The position numbers and the translations under genes are program-made. This document shows, one piece after another, positions 16,429 to 24,796 of a DNA stretch of 64,000 nt; the stretch's first letter is position 1, and every line of letters begins with the position of its first letter. The stretch comes from Cytophagales bacterium. Lineage in GTDB: Bacteria > Bacteroidota > Bacteroidia > Cytophagales > Cyclobacteriaceae. Location: positions 124,001 through 188,000 of the forward strand of contig JAKSDQ010000003.1 in NCBI GenBank assembly GCA_022360015.1. Reading direction: 5' to 3'. The notes beneath the pieces are model-generated. The model did no database searches and was not told the origin of the DNA. It saw only the letters and a program-made list of their open reading frames with translations.

Positions 16429-17109
16429 CTAATTCCCCCTGGTAAATGGTACAAAACGCACTGGAAACAGGCTTTTTGTAGTGGTTTTTCCCTTTTTCTT
16501 CTCTACCAGCATCAACGTCTGCACCAGAAAAGGCGAGCCCACAGGAATCACCATCTTTCCACCTTCTTTTAATTGACTAATCAGGGGCGGAGGAATAAAC
16601 TCTGCGGCGGCTGTAACAACAATAGCATCGAAGGGGGCGAATTCTTCCCAGCCAAAGTAACCATCCGCCTCGATGGTCTTTACATTTGAATAGCCCAAAC
16701 CCTCAAACCTTTTTTCAGCCTGGTTAGCCAGCTCGGGTACAATTTCCACTGTATACACCTTATCGACGATTTCTGCCAGCACCGCGGCCTGGTACCCTGA
16801 TCCTGTGCCAATTTCGAGCACTTTAAAATCTTTTTGAGGTTTTATCACCTCAGTCATAAAGGCTACCATGTAGGGTTGAGAGATCGTTTGGCCATAACCA
16901 ATGGGCAATGGCCGGTCCTCATAGGCATAACGCTGTTGCTCTTTGGGAACAAACCGGTGCCTCGGTACTTTACGCATGGCCTGAAGGGTGCTTTCGTCCC
17001 TGATATTCCTGTTTTCCAGTTGAGAGGCAACCATGGAGTTGCGTTGTTCCTGATATGTGTCGGTTTGCCAGCCAATCAGGAAAAGTATCAATATGCAGGT
17101 TGGTTTCAT
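16429..17109 (-). CDS. pcm: Protein-L-isoaspartate O-methyltransferase, probably exported
   Basis: This 226-residue SAM enzyme methylates L-isoaspartyl residues in damaged proteins. SAM motif I is VLEIGTGSGYQAA (97-109) and the family signature GQTISQPYMVA lies at 73-84, just before it. Unlike the cytosolic E. coli enzyme, it begins with a hydrophobic stretch (MKPTCILILFLIGW) followed by a polar region, which reads as a signal peptide or membrane anchor. It would therefore act in the periplasm. It is the first gene of a two-gene operon with the membrane spermidine-synthase-like protein. The export call rests only on the N-terminus. Confidence 0.88.
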   Translation of the reverse strand: MKPTCILILFLIGWQTDTYQEQRNSMVASQLENRNIRDESTLQAMRKVPRHRFVPKEQQRYAYEDRPLPIGYGQTISQPYMVAFMTEVIKPQKDFKVLEIGTGSGYQAAVLAEIVDKVYTVEIVPELANQAEKRFEGLGYSNVKTIEADGYFGWEEFAPFDAIVVTAAAEFIPPPLISQLKEGGKMVIPVGSPFLVQTLMLVEKKKGKTTTKSLFPVRFVPFTRGN

Positions 17110-17162
17110 TGAAAAGTATGTTTAACAGCGCCTAACTAAATTAGGGAAAGTTAAACCTTCCT

Positions 17163-17182
17163 AAAATGACAAGGGTCATTTT
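17163..17182 (-). terminator. Hairpin downstream of the pnt operon
   Basis: AAAATGAC and GTCATTTT form a perfect 8-bp stem with an AAGG loop. The element lies 64 bases past the pntB stop and its U-rich arm makes it a plausible rho-independent terminator. The stem is A-rich on one arm, so it could work in both directions. Confidence 0.6.
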
Positions 17183-17245
17183 GCTTCACTGAAAATAACA
17201 GGATGTTTGCCGTTTTATTGAGACTTACCCGGTTAAAAGGAAAGA

Positions 17246-18640
17246 TCAGGCATTGTTCACCTCTTCGATCAACTTTTGGATAGAGCTTTTGGCATCTCCA
17301 AAAAGCATTTTGGTCTTTTCCCCAAAAAACAGGGGATTCTGAATGCCTGCATAACCCGGGTTCATACTTCTTTTCAGGACAACCACGTTTTTGGCCATCT
17401 CTACATCCAATATCGGCATTCCATAGATAGGGCTTCCCTGGTCTTCCTTAGCGGCAGGATTGACGACATCATTGGCGCCCACTACCAACACGACATCAGT
17501 AGAAGGAAACTCTTTGTTTGCGTCATCCAGCTCCAGCAATTTAGGATAAGGAACATCCGCTTCTGCCAGTAGTACATTCATATGACCGGGCATTCTGCCG
17601 GCAACCGGATGGATGGCATATTTTACATCTACTCCTTCTGCTTCAAGCGTGGCCTCCAGTTCATGACAGGTATGCTGGGCCTGGGCTACGGCTAATCCGT
17701 AACCCGGAACAACGATCACTTTTTGAGAATATTTGAGCTGGATGGCCAGATCATTATGGGCTGCTTCTTTTACAATCTGCTCCCTTCCATCACCGGCAGA
17801 AGTTTTGCCGCTGCCTGAAAACCCTCCGATAATCACATTGAATATGGACCTGTTCATGGCATTACACATAAGAATAGTCAGAATGGTACCGGCTGCCCCC
17901 ACCAGGATACCACCAAAAATCATGACCTGATTACCGTAAATCAATCCGGCCAGGGCAGCCCCGATACCGGTAAAAGAATTCAAAAGGGAAATGACCACTG
18001 GCATGTCACCGCCTCCGATGGGTGTTACAAAAGTAACGCCGTATATCAACGACAGGGCCAGCAAAATAACAACATAGTTGAAACTCAACTCCGGCTGGAT
18101 CAAGGTATAAACACTTGTACCTACTACGAGTATCAACAAGGTCATATTGATAAATTGTGGAAAAGGAAGCACCAATGAATCTCTTAAAAAGCCCTGTAGC
18201 TTGCCATAGGCGATCATTGATCCGGTGAAGGAGATAGAACCGACAAACAATGCAAAGGCCGTGGTAATCATTTGTCCGTTCAGCGGACTGACGCCCATCG
18301 GATAGTTATAAAATTCCACAATAGATATTAACATGGTACTGGCACCGCCCAGGCCGTTAAACAACGAAACCATTTCAGGCATGGCTGTCATTTTGACCTT
18401 TTTAGCAACCGTAAAACCGATCCCCCCCCCGATTACCATGGCAACCGCAATCCACGCATAGTTGTTACTGGCACCTTCGATTGGGTACACCAGGGTGGCC
18501 AGAATAGCCAGCCCCATGCCTGATGCTGCAATTAAATTCCCGTTTTTTGCCGTATCGGGATGGCTCAATCTCTTCAGCCCGATGATGAAGAGTATAATAC
18601 TGATTAAATAGGTATAATTAAGGATAATGGTAGTAGACAC
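17246..18640 (-). CDS. pntB: NAD(P) transhydrogenase beta subunit
   Basis: The 464-residue protein has about nine N-terminal membrane helices (residues 1-255). A C-terminal NADP-binding domain III follows, with VVPGYGLAVAQAQH as the dinucleotide loop and GRMPGHMNVLLAEA downstream. Length and order match PntB (462 residues in E. coli). With the two alpha subunits it couples hydride transfer from NADH to NADP+ to proton entry across the inner membrane, supplying NADPH. The start is GTG at 18640; no better ATG exists upstream. It is the last gene of pntAA-pntAB-pntB. Confidence 0.95.
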   Translation of the reverse strand: MSTTIILNYTYLISIILFIIGLKRLSHPDTAKNGNLIAASGMGLAILATLVYPIEGASNNYAWIAVAMVIGGGIGFTVAKKVKMTAMPEMVSLFNGLGGASTMLISIVEFYNYPMGVSPLNGQMITTAFALFVGSISFTGSMIAYGKLQGFLRDSLVLPFPQFINMTLLILVVGTSVYTLIQPELSFNYVVILLALSLIYGVTFVTPIGGGDMPVVISLLNSFTGIGAALAGLIYGNQVMIFGGILVGAAGTILTILMCNAMNRSIFNVIIGGFSGSGKTSAGDGREQIVKEAAHNDLAIQLKYSQKVIVVPGYGLAVAQAQHTCHELEATLEAEGVDVKYAIHPVAGRMPGHMNVLLAEADVPYPKLLELDDANKEFPSTDVVLVVGANDVVNPAAKEDQGSPIYGMPILDVEMAKNVVVLKRSMNPGYAGIQNPLFFGEKTKMLFGDAKSSIQKLIEEVNNA

Positions 18641-18659
18641 GTTATTTCAGGTTTTGGTT

Positions 18660-18977
18660 TTACTTCGCTTTTTTTCTTTTCTTAAACATTTCCAACATTC
18701 TATCCGTCACTGCATAACCTCCCACCACATTAATGGTAGCTAAGATTATTCCCAAAACTCCCAGGGTCATCACCGCGTAATCGGCCGGATCGGCCTGGCG
18801 GATCAAAACAATAGCCCCGATGATTACCACACCACTCACCGCATTGGCTCCTGACATTAAAGGGGTGTGAAGTACCGTCGGCACTTTTGAAATAATTTCC
18901 ATTCCGAGATATGATGCGAAGACCAAGAGATATACCATCGTAATGTTGTCCCCGAGAAATTGAATGGCTTGTTCCAT
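18660..18977 (-). CDS. pntAB: NAD(P) transhydrogenase alpha subunit, membrane part
   Basis: I take the ATG at 18977 as the start (105 residues). A TTG ten codons upstream is possible but would add a non-conserved hydrophobic run. Three or four membrane helices carry the PntA C-terminal signature: SYLGMEIISKVP, then HTPLMSGANAVSG and LGVLGIILATINVVGGYAVTDRML. It supplies the membrane domain II piece that is fused to domain I in E. coli. Its presence as a separate gene gives the three-subunit arrangement known from Rhodospirillum and many Bacteroidota. Confidence 0.93.
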   Translation of the reverse strand: MEQAIQFLGDNITMVYLLVFASYLGMEIISKVPTVLHTPLMSGANAVSGVVIIGAIVLIRQADPADYAVMTLGVLGIILATINVVGGYAVTDRMLEMFKKRKKAK

Positions 18978-19034
18978 AATTATGACAATTATTAGGTTAA
19001 GGATCAAATTTGATTAAAAAAAGCAATTAAGCTA

Positions 19035-20138
19035 TTAAGTCTGACCGTACCGGATTTCACCCTGGTAAACCACACAACTGGACTTTATGATTTCATGGTC
19101 CGGATCCAGGTTCACCACCCCATCCTTTAAAAAAACTTTAAAGTAGTTCTGGATATTTTTACTGAAGAGCTGACTGGCATGCATAGGCATGCTCGCAGCA
19201 AGATTGGAATCTCCGATGATAGAAACACCATTGTGATGCACCACTTCGTTATCTTTGGTAAGCTCGCAGTTGCCGCCGCCGGAGGCAGCCAAATCGACGA
19301 TTACAGCGCCGGGCTTCATTTTGTTGACGGTATCTTCGGTTACCAGCAGGGGGGCTGGTTTGCCTCTCAACTGTGCAGTGGTGATTACCACATCGGCCTT
19401 CGCCGCCTTCTCCTGGATTAAAGCCTGCTGCCTTTGTTTGTATTCCTTGGTTTGTTCTACGGCGTAACCACCGGCATCCTTATCATCGGTGGCTCCTTCT
19501 ACCTCAACAAACTTGGCGCCCAGGCTCTCTACTTCTTCTTTGGCAGCCAGTCTTGTATCAAAAGCTTCAACCACAGCCCCGTTCCTGCGGCTTGTGGCTA
19601 CCGCCTGCAATCCAGCTACTCCGGCACCCAGTATCAGCACTTTGGAAGGGGGTATACTCCCGGCAGCCGTGGTAAGCATTGGAAAATATCTCGGCAGGTG
19701 ATCCATAGCTTTTACCACCGCTTTATAACCTGCTACCGAAGCCATTGAAGAAAGCACATCCATAGATTGGGCAAGGGTAATTCGCGGAATCATGTCCAGG
19801 CTCATCACTGTCAACTTATGTTCAGCCGGCAAGTTCAACACAGCAGGATCGGCAAAAGGCTGGAACAGGGCAACTACAATAGTGCCCTCACCGAGTCTTG
19901 AAAGAATCTCTGATCCCGGAGGATTTATCTGCACCAATATTTCCACATCATGTAATAACTCTTCCCGGGACATGACCGAGGCACCTGCCTCGGTGTAAGC
20001 CTTGTCGTCAAAAGAGGCTTGTAAACCGGCATTTGTCTCCACCAGTACCTGGTTGTTCTCTTCAATAAATTTCTTGGCTATTTCAGGAATGATGGCCACT
20101 CTGGCATCATTATCTTCTTTGAGCACACCGATCTTCAT
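19035..20138 (-). CDS. pntAA: NAD(P) transhydrogenase alpha subunit, NAD-binding part
   Basis: A 367-residue soluble protein of the AlaDH/PNT family. The N-terminus MKIGVLKE is followed by the dehydrogenase domain, and the NAD loop is VLILGAGVAGLQAVATSRRNGAVVEAFD (core GAGVAGLQA near 170). It binds NADH and works with PntAB and PntB as proton-pumping transhydrogenase. The catalytic loop region RQQALIQ with EKAAKADVVITTAQ is present. It is the first gene of the operon, and the long upstream gap probably holds the promoter. Confidence 0.94.
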   Translation of the reverse strand: MKIGVLKEDNDARVAIIPEIAKKFIEENNQVLVETNAGLQASFDDKAYTEAGASVMSREELLHDVEILVQINPPGSEILSRLGEGTIVVALFQPFADPAVLNLPAEHKLTVMSLDMIPRITLAQSMDVLSSMASVAGYKAVVKAMDHLPRYFPMLTTAAGSIPPSKVLILGAGVAGLQAVATSRRNGAVVEAFDTRLAAKEEVESLGAKFVEVEGATDDKDAGGYAVEQTKEYKQRQQALIQEKAAKADVVITTAQLRGKPAPLLVTEDTVNKMKPGAVIVDLAASGGGNCELTKDNEVVHHNGVSIIGDSNLAASMPMHASQLFSKNIQNYFKVFLKDGVVNLDPDHEIIKSSCVVYQGEIRYGQT

Positions 20139-20464
20139 TGATAAAAATTTAATTACAGAATCACTTTATAAAACATCAAAAAACCCCGTGAATTTAGGCA
20201 TCAATAATTTAAGCATGCAACCCTATGCCCTAATTATCAAATATTTTTAATTTGCTGGGTATAAATTGATAGATTGTTAATAAAACCGTAATAAATCTAA
20301 ATAAAAATTTGAGATTTGAAAACTCTCAAGCATTATTCTTACGACTATATTATTATTAATTCAGATGAAATGATTGGCAGACTTCAAAAAAAATCTGCAG
20401 GCAAGCAACCTTTTCAGCGGTGTGTTATCTTATATAATAGGACAGAATCAAACCTATAACAATC
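20139..20464. other. Divergent promoter region between pntAA and the GIN-domain gene
   Basis: The gap is AT-rich throughout, with no frame worth calling. It must hold promoters for both divergent genes. No exact TAnnTTTG box at good distance was found for either. Confidence 0.5.
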
Positions 20465-21175
20465 ATGAAAATCACTAAGCTTAAAATTCACCTTTTTACA
20501 ATACTGATAGTCCTTTTTATTGTGCCTGTCCGTAGCCAGGACAACAGGGAGACACTTAAATTGCCGGAATTCGATGAGGTTCACATGGCCACTTCAGGTG
20601 AGGTATTTGTTAAACAAGGCAACAAAACGGAAGTGATTCTGGACGCTTCGGAAAGCAGAAAGGAAAACCTGGAAGTCGAGGTAAGGGGTGGAAGGCTTTA
20701 TATCGGTAATAAAAGGGGATGGAACTGGCGGGATTGGAAGAATGGTGGGGATCTGGTGGTCTATGTCACAATAAAAGATATTCGTGCGCTGAAAGTCAGC
20801 AGTTCGGGAAAAATCTTCGGGGAGGGGGTGCTGAAAACTGATAACATGGATCTTGCTGTAAGCGGGTCGGGAAGAATTGAAATTGAAACAGAAGCAGATG
20901 ATCTAGAATCTTCCATTTCAGGTTCAGGCAAAATTGAACTGGCAGGGAAATGTGCTTATAATGACGTAAGTATCAGTGGGTCGGGCAGGCTATTGGCAGA
21001 AGATCTGGAAAGTGAGGAGTATTATATATCGATCAGTGGTTCAGGCAACTGCAGAATCAATGTTACCAAAAGAATCGAAGCCAGGGTGTCGGGCAGTGGC
21101 CGTATTTATTATAAGGGAAATCCGGATAAAGTTGATAGCAGGGTGTCTGGTAGTGGTTCTGTGAGGAAGATTTGA
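20465..21175 (+). CDS. Secreted GIN (DUF2807) domain protein
   Basis: The 236-residue protein has a signal peptide (residues 1-24, ending in VPVRSQ). A right-handed parallel beta-helix-type GIN domain follows, recognisable by regularly spaced SGSG turns (about eight between residues 105 and 233). The family, common in Bacteroidota, is often called a putative autotransporter adhesin head domain, but no function has been shown. It probably sits in the periplasm or on the surface. It stands alone, divergent from the pnt operon. Confidence 0.85.
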   Translation: MKITKLKIHLFTILIVLFIVPVRSQDNRETLKLPEFDEVHMATSGEVFVKQGNKTEVILDASESRKENLEVEVRGGRLYIGNKRGWNWRDWKNGGDLVVYVTIKDIRALKVSSSGKIFGEGVLKTDNMDLAVSGSGRIEIETEADDLESSISGSGKIELAGKCAYNDVSISGSGRLLAEDLESEEYYISISGSGNCRINVTKRIEARVSGSGRIYYKGNPDKVDSRVSGSGSVRKI

Positions 21176-21243
21176 TGGGGAGCGGGTTGCGGGGATTCGG
21201 GTTGCAGGTTGCCTACCCAATTTATTGATGAAATAACATTGAC

Positions 21244-23964
21244 CTATTGATTCTCAAAATCTGCCAAACCTGATGTTTCAAGCCAGTCGGCGATGCCCGG
21301 CACGGTGGGACAGATTTTAGCGCTGTTATCTTCTGCAGCAGTCAGCAATTGTTGGCCGTTGGCAGAGAGGCGAAGCCGGTTAATGCGGGCCTGATGAAGT
21401 TTTGTATGGGCGATCAGCTCTCCCGAATAATGAAAGAGCAGCAACCTCCCCTCCGCCGTGCCGGCAAAAACAATCTCATGTTTTGCATCATCAATTGCGG
21501 CCGTGATTTTCCCATAGTGATTAGGGAACTGCCGCAGTGGTTTGAATCGGTTATCGGTAAGTACCAACTGACCACTTTGCAGAAGAACCAGAAACCGGTC
21601 ATCATTCCCTCCGGGTAATAGCTTGCTGACAGGCCGGTTGGTAAAAGCAATAAGGCTCAGGCCTCCTGCAGTATCAAGTTTGCCTATACCTTTGCTGGTA
21701 GCCAGTACCAGTTCCTTATTACCGTCATAGGTAAAGTGATTAATCACCAGGGTAGAATCACTGAATCGAATGATAGTATCCTTAGGATCAGGAATAATTT
21801 TCATCGCATTGTTGACAGTCAAGACAGCAATTTGTCCCTGATCAGAAATAGCAGCCAGACGGTTTTCTTTTCCTAATCGATCCCATTGCCGGGTAAATTT
21901 TCCGGAGGCATTCATTTTTTTGAGCTTTCCGTTAAATATCCCTGTAAACTCGCCTTTACCTGATGAAAAAATCTGGTTAACAACAGCGTTTTCCACAAAA
22001 TTAGCATTGGTCAGTTTTCCATTTGTATCCCATACCCTTAGCAGTCCACGGCCGGAAACCGTCCAGATACTTTTTTCCTCCGGGCTATACAGGATATTCT
22101 GCACGCCCTCTGCATGAAGATCCATGGATACGATTAATTCCGGGGCAACAGGCCAGGTTTTTATAGTACCATCCCTGGATGCGCTTGTGACGGTTTTGCT
22201 ATCAGATGAAAACTTTGCTTTAGTGATAGAAGCCTGATGCGCTTTTAGTGTTTGTAAATGGTTTCCTTTATTATCCCAAACCTTTATTGTATGGTCCAAA
22301 GAAACCGTTAAAATGTACAAAGAATTGGGGGAAAACTCAGCCATCAGCACGGCATCGGTGTGTCCGGCCATGGTCCTGATAAATTGCCCGTCCCAGGTCC
22401 ATAGCTTTGCCGACTGATCATCAGAAACCGTAATCACCCTCGTTCTGTCAGGCGAAAACCGGGCGTCGTTAACAATACCATTATGTCCCTTCAGCTTTTT
22501 GATCATTTGACCGCCTTTGGACCAGATAATGGCGGTGCTGTCATAAGAAGCCGAAACAATCCGGCTGCCATTGACTGAGTAATTGAGCTTTATGATTTCA
22601 TCAGTATGGCCGGTGAATGTTCTCAGCACATTCCCCTTAAAGTCCAGTATTTTTACTTCATCACCAAAAGCGGCTCCTAAAATACCCTCTACCGGCGAAA
22701 ATACAGCATGGTTAACGAACTCATCTTCTTCTCCAAGGGTAGCAATCAGGTTTCCCTGATTATCCCATAAACGAAGTGAATCATCGGTCATGGTCAGCAA
22801 CCGGTCACCCTGAGATGATATCATACCAAAGGTAATGGCATCCTGATGCCCCGGTAAGGTCTTTATCAGCTCCCCATTGATGGTCAACAGGTTAGCAGTG
22901 TTGTCATCGGATGTAGTAAGAATGAACTGATTAACAGGGGAATAAGTGACCTTATTAACCTTGTGCCTGTGCGCGTCAAGGGTAGCTTCCGAAGCTCCGT
23001 TTTTGTTGACAATCCGGATTTTACCATCATCATTGGCTACCAACAGCTTTCCTACGCCGTCGAGCTCCCGGAAGTCATTCACGGCTGTGTTAAACACAAT
23101 ATTCTTCTGATAAAATGTATACCGCTGAGAGTAAGTTTGATAAAATGTATCAAACATGGAGGAAAGTATACTTAAAGGCCTGCTGCCTTCTTCCGGTTCA
23201 AAATGACGGTAGCCTGTTTCAGCCAGTCTAATCGCCCTCGTAGGATCGGAAACATAGATGTTATTACTCTCAACAGCCATCCTGGTGGCAAAAGCCAGTT
23301 TGTTTTGAATGATGGCTTCATTTTGCTGTTTTCCCGCCTCCTCGATGGCCAGCCTCGCATTTTCCTGTTCCCTGGTTACCGTTAGCTGGGAGGCATTGAC
23401 CAACTCACGATTGGTAGTCAACTGGTCGGACAGATAGTAGATATAATAAGAAGCTCCCAGCATGAAAAAGATGGATACGACCACCAGCACAGCGCTGATC
23501 AGGTTACTTTGTTTTAAAATTTTGTTTTTCACCCGGAAGGTGGCAGCGTTGATGATTACATCGAAGACAGCATTGGATGGTTTAAGATTTTCAAGAAATG
23601 AAGCCTTTTCCGTTATTTTCCTTTGGTTTTTTAAAAGGTAGTACCATTGTGACGCTTTCAAAAAACCCATATCTATGGCGATAACTGTCTTACGGTTTTT
23701 GATAAAAAGGTCTATGGTTTTCTCAATAAATTCGGAATGGGCCCCTTCTTCCGTTGCCAGTACCACCAACAGGGTACTGCTGTTAATGGCATTACCGACT
23801 ATCTTATTTCTGAAATCAAGCCCTTCAATCCGTTCTGTATAACACCGGAAGCTATCGTGAGACAAATGGTTGGCGAGGGAATCAACATAGTCTGAAAACT
23901 GATTTCCTGCGTGCAAAAAGCAGATATCATAGCCAAAAACAAGATCTCTTATTCTTGCAAACAT
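21244..23964 (-). CDS. TIR-like / transmembrane / WD40 repeat protein
   Basis: I use the ATG at 23964 (906 residues); a TTG eight codons upstream is less likely. Residues 10-140 look TIR-like: YDICFLHAGN as the first strand, then GLDFRNKIVGNAINSSTLLVVLA. A Glu (about residue 81, in HSEFIEK) lies where NADase TIR domains keep their catalytic Glu. One membrane helix follows (about 154-178), then a charged coiled-coil segment (180-235). From about 280 to the end there are 12-14 WD40 blades with the GH...WD pattern. The TIR end should face the cytosol. A -7-like box (TATCTTTG, complement of 24015-24022) lies 51 bases upstream. TIR similarity is by pattern only; a signalling or defence role is inference. 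Confidence 0.72.
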   Translation of the reverse strand: MFARIRDLVFGYDICFLHAGNQFSDYVDSLANHLSHDSFRCYTERIEGLDFRNKIVGNAINSSTLLVVLATEEGAHSEFIEKTIDLFIKNRKTVIAIDMGFLKASQWYYLLKNQRKITEKASFLENLKPSNAVFDVIINAATFRVKNKILKQSNLISAVLVVVSIFFMLGASYYIYYLSDQLTTNRELVNASQLTVTREQENARLAIEEAGKQQNEAIIQNKLAFATRMAVESNNIYVSDPTRAIRLAETGYRHFEPEEGSRPLSILSSMFDTFYQTYSQRYTFYQKNIVFNTAVNDFRELDGVGKLLVANDDGKIRIVNKNGASEATLDAHRHKVNKVTYSPVNQFILTTSDDNTANLLTINGELIKTLPGHQDAITFGMISSQGDRLLTMTDDSLRLWDNQGNLIATLGEEDEFVNHAVFSPVEGILGAAFGDEVKILDFKGNVLRTFTGHTDEIIKLNYSVNGSRIVSASYDSTAIIWSKGGQMIKKLKGHNGIVNDARFSPDRTRVITVSDDQSAKLWTWDGQFIRTMAGHTDAVLMAEFSPNSLYILTVSLDHTIKVWDNKGNHLQTLKAHQASITKAKFSSDSKTVTSASRDGTIKTWPVAPELIVSMDLHAEGVQNILYSPEEKSIWTVSGRGLLRVWDTNGKLTNANFVENAVVNQIFSSGKGEFTGIFNGKLKKMNASGKFTRQWDRLGKENRLAAISDQGQIAVLTVNNAMKIIPDPKDTIIRFSDSTLVINHFTYDGNKELVLATSKGIGKLDTAGGLSLIAFTNRPVSKLLPGGNDDRFLVLLQSGQLVLTDNRFKPLRQFPNHYGKITAAIDDAKHEIVFAGTAEGRLLLFHYSGELIAHTKLHQARINRLRLSANGQQLLTAAEDNSAKICPTVPGIADWLETSGLADFENQ

Positions 23965-24082
23965 TATTGTCAAAATATTTAATCTCAAAAACCATGAATA
24001 CCCCTGTATATGGTCAAAGATAAAGATAAAATGTGAAAATGGGTTTTCGTTTGGTAATTGTTATGGCTATCTTTAATAAGAG

Positions 24083-24667
24083 ATGAATTTTTTGGCACAC
24101 ATATATTTATCCGGTGAAATGGGTGATTTGATGGTGGGAAATTTCATTGGTGATTTTGTGAAAGGCAAAAAATTCCATGATTACTCCCACCAAATGGTGA
24201 AAGGAATAAAGCTTCACCGGGAAATTGACTGGTATACCGACCACCATAAAATCGTCGATAAAAGCAAGGACAGGCTCTGGAAGAAATACCGTCACTATGC
24301 CGGTGTCATTATCGATATGTTTTATGATCATTTTTTGGCCAGGGACTGGTATGTTTATTCCTCAGAAACGCTGGAAGAGTTTACACAAAAGGCTTATGCG
24401 GTTTTAATGAAGAAAAAAAACCTGCTTCCTGAGAAAGCTCGATATATATTATATTATATGGTCAAACATGACTGGTTGCTTGCCTACCAGCATATCGATG
24501 GCATTGAAAGGGCTTTGCTCGGCATGTCCAGAAGAACCAAATTCCAGTCGCACATGGAAAAGGCCACCCAGGATCTCCGTGCTGATTACCAATTGTTTGG
24601 CGAGGAGTTTCATGAGTTTTTTCCGGAAATTATCAGTCATGCGAGGGATTTTAAAGAGAATTTGTAA
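24083..24667 (+). CDS. acpH: Acyl carrier protein phosphodiesterase
   Basis: The 194-residue protein matches AcpH/DUF479. The N-terminus MNFLAHIYLS is followed by GNFIGDFVKG and GIKLHREIDWYTDHH, where metal-binding His and Asp residues lie, then the DMFYDHFLARDW segment. The enzyme removes the 4'-phosphopantetheine arm from holo-ACP. It is soluble and cytosolic. It is a single gene between two minus-strand genes. Confidence 0.9.
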   Translation: MNFLAHIYLSGEMGDLMVGNFIGDFVKGKKFHDYSHQMVKGIKLHREIDWYTDHHKIVDKSKDRLWKKYRHYAGVIIDMFYDHFLARDWYVYSSETLEEFTQKAYAVLMKKKNLLPEKARYILYYMVKHDWLLAYQHIDGIERALLGMSRRTKFQSHMEKATQDLRADYQLFGEEFHEFFPEIISHARDFKENL

Positions 24668-24680
24668 ACGGGAGGGATTG

Positions 24681-24764
24681 ACAATGGAAAATTAACAATG
24701 GACAATTTATAGTTGACAATGGGCAATTGAGGGTGGCGGGAATACCTGAGACCTGAGACCTGAC
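24681..24764. repeat. Short direct repeats between acpH and eboF
   Basis: ACAATGG occurs three times (24681, 24695, 24716) in an AT-rich context. It is followed by a tandem 7-mer ACCTGAG, ACCTGAG, ACCTGAC (24744-24764). These look like a slipped, low-complexity intergenic filler and no function is suggested. Confidence 0.6.
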
Positions 24765-24796
24765 ACCTCTCTTGACTCCTACCGAATCCTACCCTT

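Noticed and set aside
24681-24764. Possible CRISPR-like or regulatory repeats
   Set aside because: The units are only 7 bases and irregular, with no spacers; treated as low-complexity repeats.
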